64,000 nt of DNA from Mesorhizobium sp. B2-1-1 (GCF_006442975.2 NZ_CP083954.1:1681501-1745500), one strand, 5' to 3'; counted from the first letter of the stretch, positions 53,565 through 62,681 are shown. Program-made: numbers and translations. Notes: a model not told the origin generated them from the sequence alone.

Positions 53565-54542
53565 TCAGTCGGCGTATTGGCCGGCGGCTTCGATGATCGG
53601 CTTCCAGCGCGCGATCTCGTTTTCCAGCTTGGCCTTCAGCGCGGCCGGCGTCGCGTCGGCCTGCGGCGACGGCCTGGTGCCGAGCTCGGCGAAGCGGGCG
53701 GCGACGTTCTCGTCCTTCAGCGCGACCTGCAGGGATTTCGACAGCCGTTCGGTGATCTCCGCCGGAGTGCCCTTGGGGGCATAAAGACCGTGCCAGATGC
53801 TGACCTGCACGTCGGGAAGGCCGGCTTCCGTCGTCGTCGGGACATCGGGCAGCACATCGAGGCGCTCCGGCGAGGTGACGGCGTAAGCCTTGATCGTGCC
53901 GCCCTGGATCTGCTTGGTGGTGTTGGTCGTCTGGTCGCACATGATGTCGACCTGGCCCCCGAGGAGATCGGTCATGGCCGGGCCGGTGCCCTTGTAGGGG
54001 ACGGTGACCAGCGGCGTCTTGATAGCGCTCATGAACAGCATGCCGCAGAGATGCGAGGCAGCACCTATGCCGGCATTGGCTACGGTGACGCTATCCTTGT
54101 TGGCCTTGGCATACTCGACCAATCCCTTCAAATCGGCCGGCTCGAGGTCCTTTCGGCCAACGATGGTCATTGGCACCTCGGTGACGAGGCCGACATATTC
54201 GAAGGCGTTCAGCGTGTCGTAGGCGAGCTTTCGGTAGAGTGTGGCACTGGTGGCCATGCCGATGTGATGGAGGAGCAGGGTGTAACCGTCCGGCTCGGCC
54301 TTCGCGACGCGGCCAGCGCCCAGCGTGCCACCGGCGCCGCCGACATTCTCGACGATGACCTGCTGGCCGAGATCCTTGGACATGGCTTCCGCGACAAGAC
54401 GCGTGACCGTGTCGGTCGGGCCGCCGGCCGCAAACGGCACCACGACGGTGATGGTGCGTTCGGGATAGGTTTGCGCGCCTGCGGCGACCGGATAAAGCGT
54501 GACGGCCACGGCGGCAGCCAGAGCGGCGACAAATCTTCTCAT
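53565..54542 (-). CDS. Tripartite tricarboxylate transporter substrate-binding protein (TctC/Bug), system 1
   Basis: A 325-residue periplasmic binding protein. A signal peptide (about 1-24, ending AGAQ) precedes YPERTITVVVPFAAGGPTDTVTRLVAEAM, the Bug-family start. GAGGTLGAGRVAKAEPDGYTLLL follows, and the C-terminal lobe contains PTTTEAGLPDVQVSIWHGLYAPKGTPAEI. Members bind carboxylates, and ligand cannot be inferred. Expression may use the promoter region in 54543-54848. Confidence 0.9.
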   Translation of the reverse strand: MRRFVAALAAAVAVTLYPVAAGAQTYPERTITVVVPFAAGGPTDTVTRLVAEAMSKDLGQQVIVENVGGAGGTLGAGRVAKAEPDGYTLLLHHIGMATSATLYRKLAYDTLNAFEYVGLVTEVPMTIVGRKDLEPADLKGLVEYAKANKDSVTVANAGIGAASHLCGMLFMSAIKTPLVTVPYKGTGPAMTDLLGGQVDIMCDQTTNTTKQIQGGTIKAYAVTSPERLDVLPDVPTTTEAGLPDVQVSIWHGLYAPKGTPAEITERLSKSLQVALKDENVAARFAELGTRPSPQADATPAALKAKLENEIARWKPIIEAAGQYAD

Positions 54543-54848
54543 CGTGATTTCCTCCCAGAGCTTAAATCTTCAACCGCTGCGCGGAGTTCTCCTCGACACC
54601 GGCTGCACGGGTACAACTAGGGCAGGCTAACAGATTGCAATCGTACTCAAATGGCAAAGTGCTGATATCCGCAACCGTTCTGGCTTGCGATCCATGAGGC
54701 GGCCGGACCATCGGAGGAACGACTGTCCCGGCTGGATCGGGGCACGCCAAGCGCGCGCCGTCTGTCTGGAAGATGATCCGCCCGGCCTGGCCCTTGCTCG
54801 CGGCCGGTGATTTGCTAGGTGCTTTGCAGGTTTGAGCGAGGGCGACCC
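54543..54848. other. Intergenic region between divergent tctC (system 1) and a GNAT gene
   Basis: This 306-base gap has no coding signal. The one clear feature is the perfect 10-base palindrome GATTGCAATC (54633-54642), about 90 bases before tctC. It could be a regulator site. I see no further repeat, RNA gene or terminator. Confidence 0.5.
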
Positions 54849-55388
54849 ATGAACCATCACGACACAAGCGGCGTTCCGGTTATTGAAACGACGCGCGCCA
54901 TCCTGCGAGCGCACCGGCTGGAGGATTTCGACGCCTATGTCGCCATGTGGGCCGATCCGGTCGTCACCCGCTTCATCGGCGGCAGGCCGCGCACGCGAGA
55001 AGAGAGCTGGATGCGCTTCCTGCGTCACGCCGGGCTCTGGTCGCTGCTCGGCTACGGTTTCTGGGCGATCGAGGACAAGGCGACGGGCCGTTTCGTCGGT
55101 GAGGCCGGGTTTCACGACCTCAAGCGCGATATGGAGCCGCCGATAGAGGGCATTCCGGAGGCCGGGTGGGCGCTCGCTCCGGCCGCCCACGGCGCCGGCC
55201 TCGCCACCGAGATCGTCAGCCGCGTGCTTGGCTGGGGCGACGAGACCTTCGGACGTGGCAAAACCGTCTGCATCATCGACCCCGAAAACACCGCTTCCTT
55301 GAACGTGGCGACGAAGTGCGGCTACCGGGAGGTGGCGCGGACCATCTATCACGAAACCCCGACCATCCTGCTGGAGCGGTTGGCCTGA
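54849..55388 (+). CDS. GNAT family N-acetyltransferase (RimJ/RimL-like)
   Basis: A 179-residue acetyltransferase. It has the acetyl-CoA fold, ETTRAILRAHRLEDFDAYVAMWADP near the start, RFVGEAGFHDLKRD in the middle and the A-motif region (GWALAPAAHGAGLATEIVSRVLGW, about 100-123). The C-terminal pattern NTASLNVATKCGYREVAR is typical of RimL-type enzymes acting on protein N termini or small molecules. Convergent with the IclR gene. Confidence 0.86.
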   Translation: MNHHDTSGVPVIETTRAILRAHRLEDFDAYVAMWADPVVTRFIGGRPRTREESWMRFLRHAGLWSLLGYGFWAIEDKATGRFVGEAGFHDLKRDMEPPIEGIPEAGWALAPAAHGAGLATEIVSRVLGWGDETFGRGKTVCIIDPENTASLNVATKCGYREVARTIYHETPTILLERLA

Positions 55389-55500
55389 GCACTCGCCAAG
55401 TGCCTAAAGCGCGCGGCGTCGAAACGGATTCATGCGCTGCGCTTAGCTTTCTTGTTTTACGTCGTTCTCCCAAAGCCGAGGTCCCTTTGGGCGGCATGCA

Positions 55501-56349
55501 TTAGCGGTCGTTCCGCAAGGGCGTCGAAATGATCCGAGAACGCCGTCTGCTCCTGATAACCGCGCCGGGACTGGCATTATCCGTTTGCACCGCGGCTTCG
55601 CGAGCCGCTTCATCGAGCATCGAGGCATCCTCGCCGAAGGCGCGGGTGGCGCGGGCCGCCGCCTCGAGCAGCGGCCGCCGCATGCGCCGCAGGAAGGCCG
55701 CGTCGACGCGTGTGCTCGGGCCGGCCAGGGTCAAGGCGCCGAGCAGAACCCGCCCAGGCCCGAACACCGGCGCCGAGACGCCCGCCGTCTGCGGGTCGCG
55801 GTCGCCGATGGCGAGGCAGTTGCAGGTCTTGCGGATGGTTTCGTAGGGTTCGCCCGGTTGTCCGGAAAACGCCGCCAGCACACGCCCGCCGGAGCCCACC
55901 AGCAACGGCAGGACGTCACCCTCGCGGATCGTATAGCGGATAGGATGCTTGGACTCGACGCGATAGAGACAGGTGCGCACGTCTCCCGACCGGACATAGA
56001 ACGCAACGCTTTCCCAGCTTAGCTCGCAGAGATCGCGCATGATCGGCAGCAGGATGTCGACCGCCACGACCGACCGCTGATAGAGCGCGCCGAGCCGGAA
56101 GCTGGCCGGTCCGATGCGGTAGCGTCCGTCGTCCAGGCGCTCCAGCAATTGTCCGCGCAAAAGCGAATTGGCCAGCCGCAGAATGGTGCTCTTATAGAGG
56201 CCGGTTCGGGCCGCGATCTCGGAAAGGCTGAGCGAGCGGTCCGCCGTGGTGAATGCATCGAGGATGGCAATGGCCCGGTCAAGCGCGGCAACACCGTCGG
56301 CTGACGCGCTCCGGATTTCGATGCCAGCTGGTTTGCCTGCCGAATTCAT
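55501..56349 (-). CDS. IclR family transcriptional regulator of TTT system 2
   Basis: A 282-residue regulator. The winged HTH (about 22-85, LSLSEIAARTGLYKSTILRLANSL) is followed by the IclR effector domain (about 95-250, LVGSGGRVLAAFSGQPGEP), which binds a small carboxylic ligand in many members. The ATG at 56349 is favoured over a TTG at 56367. It is divergent from tctC of system 2, with candidate operators between them, so it probably regulates that operon. Confidence 0.88.
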   Translation of the reverse strand: MNSAGKPAGIEIRSASADGVAALDRAIAILDAFTTADRSLSLSEIAARTGLYKSTILRLANSLLRGQLLERLDDGRYRIGPASFRLGALYQRSVVAVDILLPIMRDLCELSWESVAFYVRSGDVRTCLYRVESKHPIRYTIREGDVLPLLVGSGGRVLAAFSGQPGEPYETIRKTCNCLAIGDRDPQTAGVSAPVFGPGRVLLGALTLAGPSTRVDAAFLRRMRRPLLEAAARATRAFGEDASMLDEAAREAAVQTDNASPGAVIRSRRRSRIISTPLRNDR

Positions 56350-56422
56350 TGGTCCCCAGTCGAACAAAGGTCGAGCGGCGCGATTGTGTCGCGCAGCTCA
56401 AGCATTCTGTCCAGCAGAATAT

Positions 56423-56466
56423 CGTTCCTGTTGACGGAACGCGGTAAAGTCTGCTTGAACTCAAGC
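56423..56466. promoter_or_regulatory. Two inverted repeats between iclR and tctC (system 2), candidate operators
   Basis: CGTTCC (56423-56428) and GGAACG (56436-56441) form an inverted repeat with 7 bases between the arms. Fifteen bases on, GCTTGA-AC-TCAAGC (56453-56466) is a perfect palindrome. Their position in the divergent gap fits regulation by the adjacent IclR protein; the match to a known IclR site is not established. Confidence 0.45.
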
Positions 56467-56532
56467 ACGGGTCTGGTTTCAGGCGCGTTTTTGGCGGGCA
56501 CCGGAGGAGGTGTCGTGATTTGGAGGAATCCC

Positions 56533-57510
56533 ATGCTGAACAGACGCAAATTTTTGATGAGCACCGCTGCCGCGGGGGCCGCCGGGCTGGTGGCGTCGCG
56601 TCTTTCTCCCGCTCTTGCCCAAGGCACGCCGCAGATACAGATTTTCGTGCCGGCGGCGCCCGGTGGCGGCTGGGACCAGACCGCGCGCACGATGGACCAG
56701 GTGCTTCGCAGCGAGAAGCTGATCTCCGGCTCGCAGATCACCAATGTCGGCGGCGCCGGCGGCACGGTCGGGCTGCCGCAATTCATCAGTCAATGGAACG
56801 GCAAGGGCAATTCGCTGATGGTTGGCGGCATGGTCATGGTCGGCGCCATCATCGCCAACAAGGCTGCCAATAATTTGACGCAGGTCACGCCGATCGCCCG
56901 GCTCACCGGCGAGTTCGAAGCGCTGGTGGTGCCGGCGGCCTCGCCGTTCAAGACGGCCGCCGACTTCGTCGCCGCGCTTAAAGAGGATCCGACGAAGGTT
57001 CCCGTCGCCGGCGGCTCGGCCGGCGGTTCGGACCATATCCTGTTCGGCCTGATCGCCAAGACGGCGGGCGTGCCGGCGACAAACCTGTCCTACGTGCCGT
57101 TCGCGGGCGGCGGCGAGGCGCTGTCAGCGCTGCTCGGCAACCAGGTGGCGGCGGGCATTTCCGGCTTTGGCGAGTTCTCCGAACAGGTCAAGGCCGGGGC
57201 GCTCAGGCTGCTCGCCATTTCCGCCGACAAGCGGCAGGAGGGCATCGATGCGCCAACGCTGAAGGAAGCCGGCATCGACGTCGAACTGTTCAACTGGCGC
57301 GGCGTCTTCGCACCCCCCGGCGTCTCCGATACCGATAAGGCGGCGATGATCACGCTGGTCGAGACCATGGCCAAGAGCGATGCCTGGGCCACGGAATGCA
57401 AGAACCGCAACTGGACGCCCATCCTGCTCACCGGCGACGACTATGCGAAGTTCCTTGCCGAGGATACGGCTCGCATCGAAGCCATCCTCAAGGATCTCGG
57501 GCTCGCCTGA
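56533..57510 (+). CDS. Tripartite tricarboxylate transporter substrate-binding protein, system 2
   Basis: A 325-residue periplasmic receptor. The N terminus, MLNRRKFLMSTAAAGAAGLV, looks like a Tat signal peptide (RR motif), unlike the Sec-type signal of system 1. The mature protein begins QIQIFVPAAPGGGWDQTARTMDQVL, with the Bug-family GAGGTVGLPQF segment. It captures the substrate for TctBA. GGAGGAAT and GAGGAGG lie in the bases before the ATG. Confidence 0.9.
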   Translation: MLNRRKFLMSTAAAGAAGLVASRLSPALAQGTPQIQIFVPAAPGGGWDQTARTMDQVLRSEKLISGSQITNVGGAGGTVGLPQFISQWNGKGNSLMVGGMVMVGAIIANKAANNLTQVTPIARLTGEFEALVVPAASPFKTAADFVAALKEDPTKVPVAGGSAGGSDHILFGLIAKTAGVPATNLSYVPFAGGGEALSALLGNQVAAGISGFGEFSEQVKAGALRLLAISADKRQEGIDAPTLKEAGIDVELFNWRGVFAPPGVSDTDKAAMITLVETMAKSDAWATECKNRNWTPILLTGDDYAKFLAEDTARIEAILKDLGLA

Positions 57511-57640
57511 TTTCCCTGAAGGGGGCGGGTCCATGGTCCGCCCTTTTTCCTCCCGCCGTTCGCATGGACATGCGATCCACCGGGGATGAAGATAGGATAA
57601 AAGCCGGCTGTGAGACGCCGGCTGTCTTGGGAGGACATTC

Positions 57641-58177
57641 ATGAGCACCAGCGACCAGCAGGCTGCGTCCTCGCGCCTTGCCGTACCCGAACTGCTGATC
57701 GGCATCGGGCTTCTGGCCTGTGCCGGGGCGGTCGCCTGGCAGACCTTGGCGATCCCGGTGTCGCCGCTCTACTCCAAGGTCGGCCCGACCGTCTTTCCCT
57801 ACCTCACCATGTTCGGCCTGGTGGTTCTTTCGCTCTTGCTCATCGTCGCCGCACTGCGCGGCGGCTGGCAGCCGGAAGAGGAAAAGGAGACGCCGACCGA
57901 CTGGAAGGCGATGGGCTTCGTCGTCATCGGCCTTGTCACCAACCTGCTCCTGATCCAGCCGCTCGGCTTTACCGCGGCATCCGTCATCATGTTCGTTCTG
58001 GTCTGCTACGGCTTCGGCAGCCGGCATACGCTGCGCGATGCGCTCACTGGCCTCGTGCTGGCGCTGGCCGCCTATTTCGGCTTCGCCAGGGCGCTCGGCG
58101 TCAATATCGGCGCCGGTTTCATCGAGAACCAGCTGAATACGGTGATCGATGCGTTCACCAGCACGCTGAGGGGCTGA
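57641..58177 (+). CDS. Tripartite tricarboxylate transporter TctB, system 2
   Basis: A 178-residue four-helix protein. It opens [21 protein letters not shown], with the TctB core [31 protein letters not shown] (about 41-70). It lies 130 bases after the receptor gene and 4 bases before tctA. The gap 57511-57640 holds a short GC-rich hairpin region but no gene. Confidence 0.87.
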   Translation: MSTSDQQAASSRLAVPELLIGIGLLACAGAVAWQTLAIPVSPLYSKVGPTVFPYLTMFGLVVLSLLLIVAALRGGWQPEEEKETPTDWKAMGFVVIGLVTNLLLIQPLGFTAASVIMFVLVCYGFGSRHTLRDALTGLVLALAAYFGFARALGVNIGAGFIENQLNTVIDAFTSTLRG

Positions 58178-58181
58178 CGCC

Positions 58182-59705
58182 ATGGAAACGCTAGGCCATC
58201 TGGCACACGGTTTCGCCGTCGCCTTCACTCCGGTCAACCTTCTGTGGTGCCTGCTCGGCACCACGCTTGGCACCGCCATCGGCGTGCTGCCCGGCCTCGG
58301 ACCGGCGCTGACCATCGCGCTGCTTCTGCCGATCACCTACCAGGTTGCGCCGGAGGCCTCCTTCATCCTGTTTGCCGGCATCTATTACGGGGCCATGTAT
58401 GGCGGCTCGACGACCTCGATCCTGCTCAACACGCCAGGCGAAAGCGCTACCATCGTCACCGCGCTGGAAGGCAACAAGATGGCCCGGTCCGGGCGCGGCG
58501 GCGCCGCACTTGCCACCTCGGCGATCGGCTCCTTCGTCGCCGGCACTCTCGGCACGCTGGGCGTCGCCTTCCTGGCGCCTATCGTGGTCAGGTTCGCGCT
58601 GGCCTTCGGCCCGGCCGAATATTTCTCGCTGATGGTGCTGGCCTTCATCACGGTTTCGGCGGTGCTGGGCTCGTCCTCGGTGCGCGGCTTGACCAGCCTG
58701 TTCGCCGGCTTTGTTATCGGCATGATCGGGGTCGACCTGCAGACCGGCCAGCCGCGCTTCACCTTCGGCATGACCGAACTGCTCGACGGCGTCGACGTCA
58801 TCATCGCCGCCGTCGGCCTGTTCGCCGTCGGTGAGACGCTCTACATGGCCTCGCGCCGTTATGCCGGCAAGGACGAGATCGTGCCGCTGAAGGGCTCGCT
58901 CTATATGACGGCGGCCGAATGGAGGCGCTCGTGGAAGCCCTGGTTGCGCGGCGCCGCGATCGGCTTCCCGATCGGCGCCATGCCGGCCGGCGGCGCCGAG
59001 ATCCCGACCTTCCTGTCCTATGCCATCGAAAAGAAGCTTTCGAAGCACAAGCAGGAATTCGGCACGGTTGGCGCCATCGAGGGGGTAGCCGGTCCGGAGG
59101 CCGCCAACAATGCCTCGGCCGCCGGCGTGCTGGTGCCGATGCTGACGCTCGGGCTGCCGACCTCGGCGACGGCGGCAATCATGCTTTCGGCCTTCCAGAG
59201 CTACGGCATCAATCCAGGCCCGCTGCTTCTGACGACACAAGGCAACCTGGTCTGGGGACTGATCGCCAGCCTGTTCATCGCCAACGTCATTCTCGTCATC
59301 CTCAATCTGCCGCTGATCGGGCTTTGGGTGCGGCTGCTGAAGATCCCGGCGCCGCAGCTCTATGCCGGCATCCTGGTTTTCGCCACCGTCGGCACCTACG
59401 GCATTTCGCAGTCGCCGATCGACCTCGCCATCCTCTATCTCCTGGGTGCTGCCGGCTTCCTGATGCGGCGCTTCGATTTCCCGACCGCGCCCGTCATCAT
59501 CGGCATGATCCTGGGACCGCTCGCCGAAACCCAATTCCGCCGCGCCATGACGATCTCGAACGGCGACTGGTCGGTGTTCTACAAGCACCCGCTGTCGCTG
59601 ACCCTGCTGACGCTGGCCTTCATCGGCCTGGTCGGGCCGCATATCTGGGGCTACATCGAACGCCGCCGATTGCGGGGGCCGGAGCATGTGCCGGGCGATG
59701 CCTGA
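58182..59705 (+). CDS. Tripartite tricarboxylate transporter TctA, system 2
   Basis: A 507-residue membrane permease with the same signatures as system 1: [49 protein letters not shown] (about 62-85) and [27 protein letters not shown]. Co-directional with tctB and, 15 bases later, the CoA-transferase. A long antisense frame over this and the next genes (58191-61001) is only a by-product of high GC. Confidence 0.91.
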   Translation: METLGHLAHGFAVAFTPVNLLWCLLGTTLGTAIGVLPGLGPALTIALLLPITYQVAPEASFILFAGIYYGAMYGGSTTSILLNTPGESATIVTALEGNKMARSGRGGAALATSAIGSFVAGTLGTLGVAFLAPIVVRFALAFGPAEYFSLMVLAFITVSAVLGSSSVRGLTSLFAGFVIGMIGVDLQTGQPRFTFGMTELLDGVDVIIAAVGLFAVGETLYMASRRYAGKDEIVPLKGSLYMTAAEWRRSWKPWLRGAAIGFPIGAMPAGGAEIPTFLSYAIEKKLSKHKQEFGTVGAIEGVAGPEAANNASAAGVLVPMLTLGLPTSATAAIMLSAFQSYGINPGPLLLTTQGNLVWGLIASLFIANVILVILNLPLIGLWVRLLKIPAPQLYAGILVFATVGTYGISQSPIDLAILYLLGAAGFLMRRFDFPTAPVIIGMILGPLAETQFRRAMTISNGDWSVFYKHPLSLTLLTLAFIGLVGPHIWGYIERRRLRGPEHVPGDA

Positions 59706-59720
59706 TCGATTTGAAGTGAC

Positions 59721-60905
59721 ATGACAGACCTGCTTTCCGGCATTCGCGTGCTCGACCTGACCAACGTCCTGGCCGGGCCCTACTGCGCCTACCAGTTGGC
59801 GCTGCTCGGCGCCGACGTCATCAAGGTCGAGGCGCCGCAAGGCGGCGACCTGGCGCGACAGCTCGGCGGTTCGCCGGAACTCAACCAGGCCGGCATGGGA
59901 GCTTCGTTCCTGGCTCAGAATGCCGGCAAACGCTCCGTCGTGCTCGACCTCAAGAAGGAAGCCGAGCGCGAACGCTTCCTCGACCTGGTCGCCAGCGCCG
60001 ATGCGCTGGTGGAAAACTTCCGCCCCGGCGTCATGGACCGGCTTGGCCTCGGTTACGAGGCGCTGAAGGCGGTTCGCCCCAGCCTTGTCTACTGCGCGAT
60101 ATCGGGCTTTGGCCAGACCGGGCCGATGCGCGACAATCCGGCCTATGACCAGATCATCCAGGGCCTTTCGGGCATTATGAGCATCACCGGCACGCCGGAG
60201 ACGGCACCCTTGCGGGTCGGCTATCCCGTCGCCGACACGCTGGGCGGACTGGTCGGGGCCTTCGCCATCGTCTCGGCGCTGGTAAGGCAGAAGACGAGCG
60301 GCGAGGGTGCTTTTCTCGACGTGTCGATGCTTGAATGCACATTGTCGGCGCTTGGCTGGCCGGTTTCCAACTATCTGACGGCCGGGGTCGATCCCAAGCC
60401 GATGGGCAATGAGAACATGACGGCGGCACCGTCGGGCGCCTTTCGCACCGGCGACGGTCTGCTCAACATCGCCGCCAACAAGCAGGAGCAGTTCGTAACG
60501 CTTTGCCGGCTTATCGAACGGCCGGAGCTGGCGTCGGATCCACGCTTTGCCGAGCGCGAGACGCGCAAGCGGAACCGTGCGGCGCTGAAGATCGAGATCG
60601 AGGGGGCCCTGGCGAATGGCCCGGCGGCTGCGTGGGAAGAAAAACTGAACCGCGCCGGGGTGCCGGCGGGCAGGGTGCTGACGATCCCGCAAGTGCTGGC
60701 CGAACCGCAGGTGCTGGAGCGCCAGATGACCAGGGCTTTCGACGGCGTGGCTGACATGGAGAGACCGCTGACGGTTCTGCGCGGCGGCTTCATGGTCGAT
60801 GGTACGGCTCCATTGCCGGCCTCCCCGCCACCGGCCCTGGGCGAGCACATGGACGAAGTTTTCGCCGGCCTGTCGCCCCGAGCGAAGACAAAGGCACTCA
60901 CATGA
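59721..60905 (+). CDS. CaiB/BaiF family CoA-transferase
   Basis: A 394-residue class III CoA-transferase. It has LSGIRVLDLTNVLAGPYCAYQLALLGADVIKVEAP at the start (1-40) and VENFRPGVMDRLGLGYEAL. The catalytic Asp is probably D172 in YPVADTLGG. It moves CoA between carboxylic acids. With the neighbouring TTT transporter and lyase it probably activates the imported acid. The stop overlaps a possible minicistron start (ATGA at 60902-60905). Donor and acceptor acids are unknown. Confidence 0.91.
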   Translation: MTDLLSGIRVLDLTNVLAGPYCAYQLALLGADVIKVEAPQGGDLARQLGGSPELNQAGMGASFLAQNAGKRSVVLDLKKEAERERFLDLVASADALVENFRPGVMDRLGLGYEALKAVRPSLVYCAISGFGQTGPMRDNPAYDQIIQGLSGIMSITGTPETAPLRVGYPVADTLGGLVGAFAIVSALVRQKTSGEGAFLDVSMLECTLSALGWPVSNYLTAGVDPKPMGNENMTAAPSGAFRTGDGLLNIAANKQEQFVTLCRLIERPELASDPRFAERETRKRNRAALKIEIEGALANGPAAAWEEKLNRAGVPAGRVLTIPQVLAEPQVLERQMTRAFDGVADMERPLTVLRGGFMVDGTAPLPASPPPALGEHMDEVFAGLSPRAKTKALT

Positions 60906-60925
60906 ACGAGCAAAAGACGATATGA
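60902..60925 (+). other. Seven-codon minicistron created by a 20-bp tandem duplication of the next gene's start
   Basis: ATGAACGAGCAAAAGACGAT (60902-60921) is repeated as ATGAGTGAGCAAAAGACGGG (60922-60941), with four mismatches. The first copy reads MNEQKTI and stops at 60923-60925, overlapping the next start as ATGA. Its own start overlaps the CoA-transferase stop. Two coupled reinitiation junctions thus stand in tandem. Confidence 0.6.
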
Positions 60926-61767
60926 GTGAGCAAAAGACGGGCCGCGAGCGTGCAGAGGAGTGGTGGCAGACCGGCATCATCGAAATGCGGCCGGGCGTCA
61001 TCCGGCTGCGCGGCTATGAAATCCAGGACCTGATCGGCCGCGTCAGCTTCCCGGCTGTCATCTGGCTGATGCTGCGCGGCGAATTGCCCAGCGAGGAACA
61101 GGCCGCGCTGCTCGGCATTGCGCTGGGCGCCGCAGTCGACCACGGGCCGCAGGCGCCGTCGATCGCTATCGCCCGCATGGCGGCGACCTGCGGTGTCGGC
61201 ATCAACAGCGCCATGGCTTCGGCCATCAACGTGCTTGGCGACGTCCATGGCGGCGCCGGCGAGCAGGCGCTTGCCTTCTATGGCGACATTGCCGCGGCGC
61301 TCGATGGCGGCACGACGCTGAAAGAGGCTGTCTCGGGGCGGCTTGATCGATTCTTTGCCGGGGAAAAGGGCTACGTGCCGGGGCTGGGCCATCGCTTCCA
61401 TCCGGTCGACCCGCGCGCGCCGCGCCTGATGGAACTGACTCGGGAGTTTGCCGCGCGCGGCGTGATCAATGGCCGCTTCGCCGATATCGCCGAGGCGATC
61501 GAGGCGGAGGTCGCGCGGCGCAAGGGCAAAAAGATACCGCTCAACATCGATGGCGCGACCGCCGTCATTTACGGCGAGCTCGGCTTTCCGCCACCGCTAA
61601 CGCGGGGGCTTTTCGTGCTGTCGCGCTCGGTCGGCATCCTGGCGCATGCCTGGGAACAATCCCAGCAAGCCGAGCGGAACAAAGGTCCGCTGCCACGCGA
61701 ATGGCTGTGGGCCTATGCCGGGACGCCAGTGCGACCGCTCCCCGAAGAGGACGGCGCCGGGGCGTGA
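60922..61767 (+). CDS. Citryl-CoA lyase / citrate synthase-like enzyme
   Basis: A 281-residue protein of the citrate synthase fold, short like citryl-CoA lyases and lacking the full N-terminal region of citrate synthases. The three catalytic residues are visible: H109 in GDVHGGAGEQ, H157 in GLGHRFHPVDPRA, and D210 in LNIDGATAV. The C-terminal Arg motif is RSVGILAHAWEQ. It would cleave or form citryl-CoA or a related thioester. With the CoA-transferase it could replace citrate lyase; that is inference. Start ATG at 60922. Confidence 0.87.
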   Translation: MSEQKTGRERAEEWWQTGIIEMRPGVIRLRGYEIQDLIGRVSFPAVIWLMLRGELPSEEQAALLGIALGAAVDHGPQAPSIAIARMAATCGVGINSAMASAINVLGDVHGGAGEQALAFYGDIAAALDGGTTLKEAVSGRLDRFFAGEKGYVPGLGHRFHPVDPRAPRLMELTREFAARGVINGRFADIAEAIEAEVARRKGKKIPLNIDGATAVIYGELGFPPPLTRGLFVLSRSVGILAHAWEQSQQAERNKGPLPREWLWAYAGTPVRPLPEEDGAGA

Positions 61768-61772
61768 GGCCT

Positions 61773-62249
61773 TTACGTAGGGCCGATTTGTGCCGGCTGG
61801 GGAAGCTTCAAGGTCCTTACCAGCGTCGAAAGTTCGGGTTCGTCGATGAGCATGGCCGCATCGGCCGGCGCCAGCCAGGCCCGTTGCCGCCGTTTGGCTT
61901 CCTGCCAGTCGGCAAGCTCTTGCGTTACTTCCAACAGATAGACGATGACATCGACGCGCACGAACCGGTTGGCCAGCCGCTTCCAATAGGAATAGGTGCC
62001 CGCTGGCTGCTTCAGGGTCTTGCCGAGCACGCCCGCTTCTTCCTGCGCCTCGATGGTGGTCGCCTTGCGTCCGCTCTTGCCTTTCATCGGCCAGCCCTTG
62101 GGTACGATGAAGCGCCTGGTGGTGCGCGAGGTGACCAGCATCACCTCGATGTCGCCGCGCTGGTCCAGCCGAAAAGGGATAGCCGCGACCTGGCGGATCG
62201 TCTCGCCCTTCTTGGCCTTGCGCACGGCCTTTTTCTTGGTGGCTGCCAT
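61773..62249 (-). CDS. Nudix hydrolase
   Basis: A 158-residue pyrophosphohydrolase with a basic Lys-rich N terminus (MAATKKKAVRKAKKGE). The Nudix helix lies in KGWPMKGKSGRKATTIEAQEEAGVLG (about 67-92): the EEAG end is intact, but the usual Arg before it is Ile and the first Glu is Lys. Such changes occur in diphosphoinositol-polyphosphatase-like members. Substrate unknown. It converges on the lyase gene. Confidence 0.86.
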   Translation of the reverse strand: MAATKKKAVRKAKKGETIRQVAAIPFRLDQRGDIEVMLVTSRTTRRFIVPKGWPMKGKSGRKATTIEAQEEAGVLGKTLKQPAGTYSYWKRLANRFVRVDVIVYLLEVTQELADWQEAKRRQRAWLAPADAAMLIDEPELSTLVRTLKLPQPAQIGPT

Positions 62250-62372
62250 TCGTAAAATCCAGTCGGTGCAGTGCCCATACCGTGACGCGGTGTCGTTGCA
62301 AAACCCAAACTGCCGCAAGGGCACCGGAACGCCCCTACCATGTAAGTCGGCTAAATAAAAGGGAAGCCCGCC

Positions 62373-62681
62373 TCAGCGGCAGGTGCTTACGGCGGTGTTG
62401 CCGATTATCTGGGTCTGGCAGTTCGGCCTGACCCGCGGCACGATGGGCGGCGGCTGTTGCACGATCACCCGGTCCTGAGCCCGATTCTGTTGCTGCTGTT
62501 GCTGAAACTGCTGCCGCTGGACACGGTTTTGCAAGGCCTGCAGATCGTTCTGCTGGATCAACGCGTTGTTGTCGACGGAGGGAATGAGCACCTGCGCGGA
62601 AGCAGGCAGACGGATGCCCGCCAGCGTCGAGGCTGCCAATGCCGCCGTCATGAAAACCGTTGATGGCCGAAGCGCCAACAT
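62373..62681 (-). CDS. Secreted Gln-rich hypothetical protein
   Basis: A 102-residue protein with a signal peptide (about 1-29, ending ASA before QVLIPSVD), a Gln-rich central part (QRQQFQQQQQQNRAQDR, about 53-70) and a C-terminal PNCQTQIIGNTAVSTCR tail with two Cys that may pair. Probably periplasmic. I do not recognise a function. Another start (GTG at 62699) would add six residues. Confidence 0.65.
   Translation of the reverse strand: MLALRPSTVFMTAALAASTLAGIRLPASAQVLIPSVDNNALIQQNDLQALQNRVQRQQFQQQQQQNRAQDRVIVQQPPPIVPRVRPNCQTQIIGNTAVSTCR

Noticed and set aside
58191..61001. A 936-codon open frame antisense to tctA, the CoA-transferase and the lyase
   Set aside because: The sense strand has three well-defined proteins; the antisense product is Arg/His/Gln-rich with no fold signals, as expected from GC-rich codon positions.
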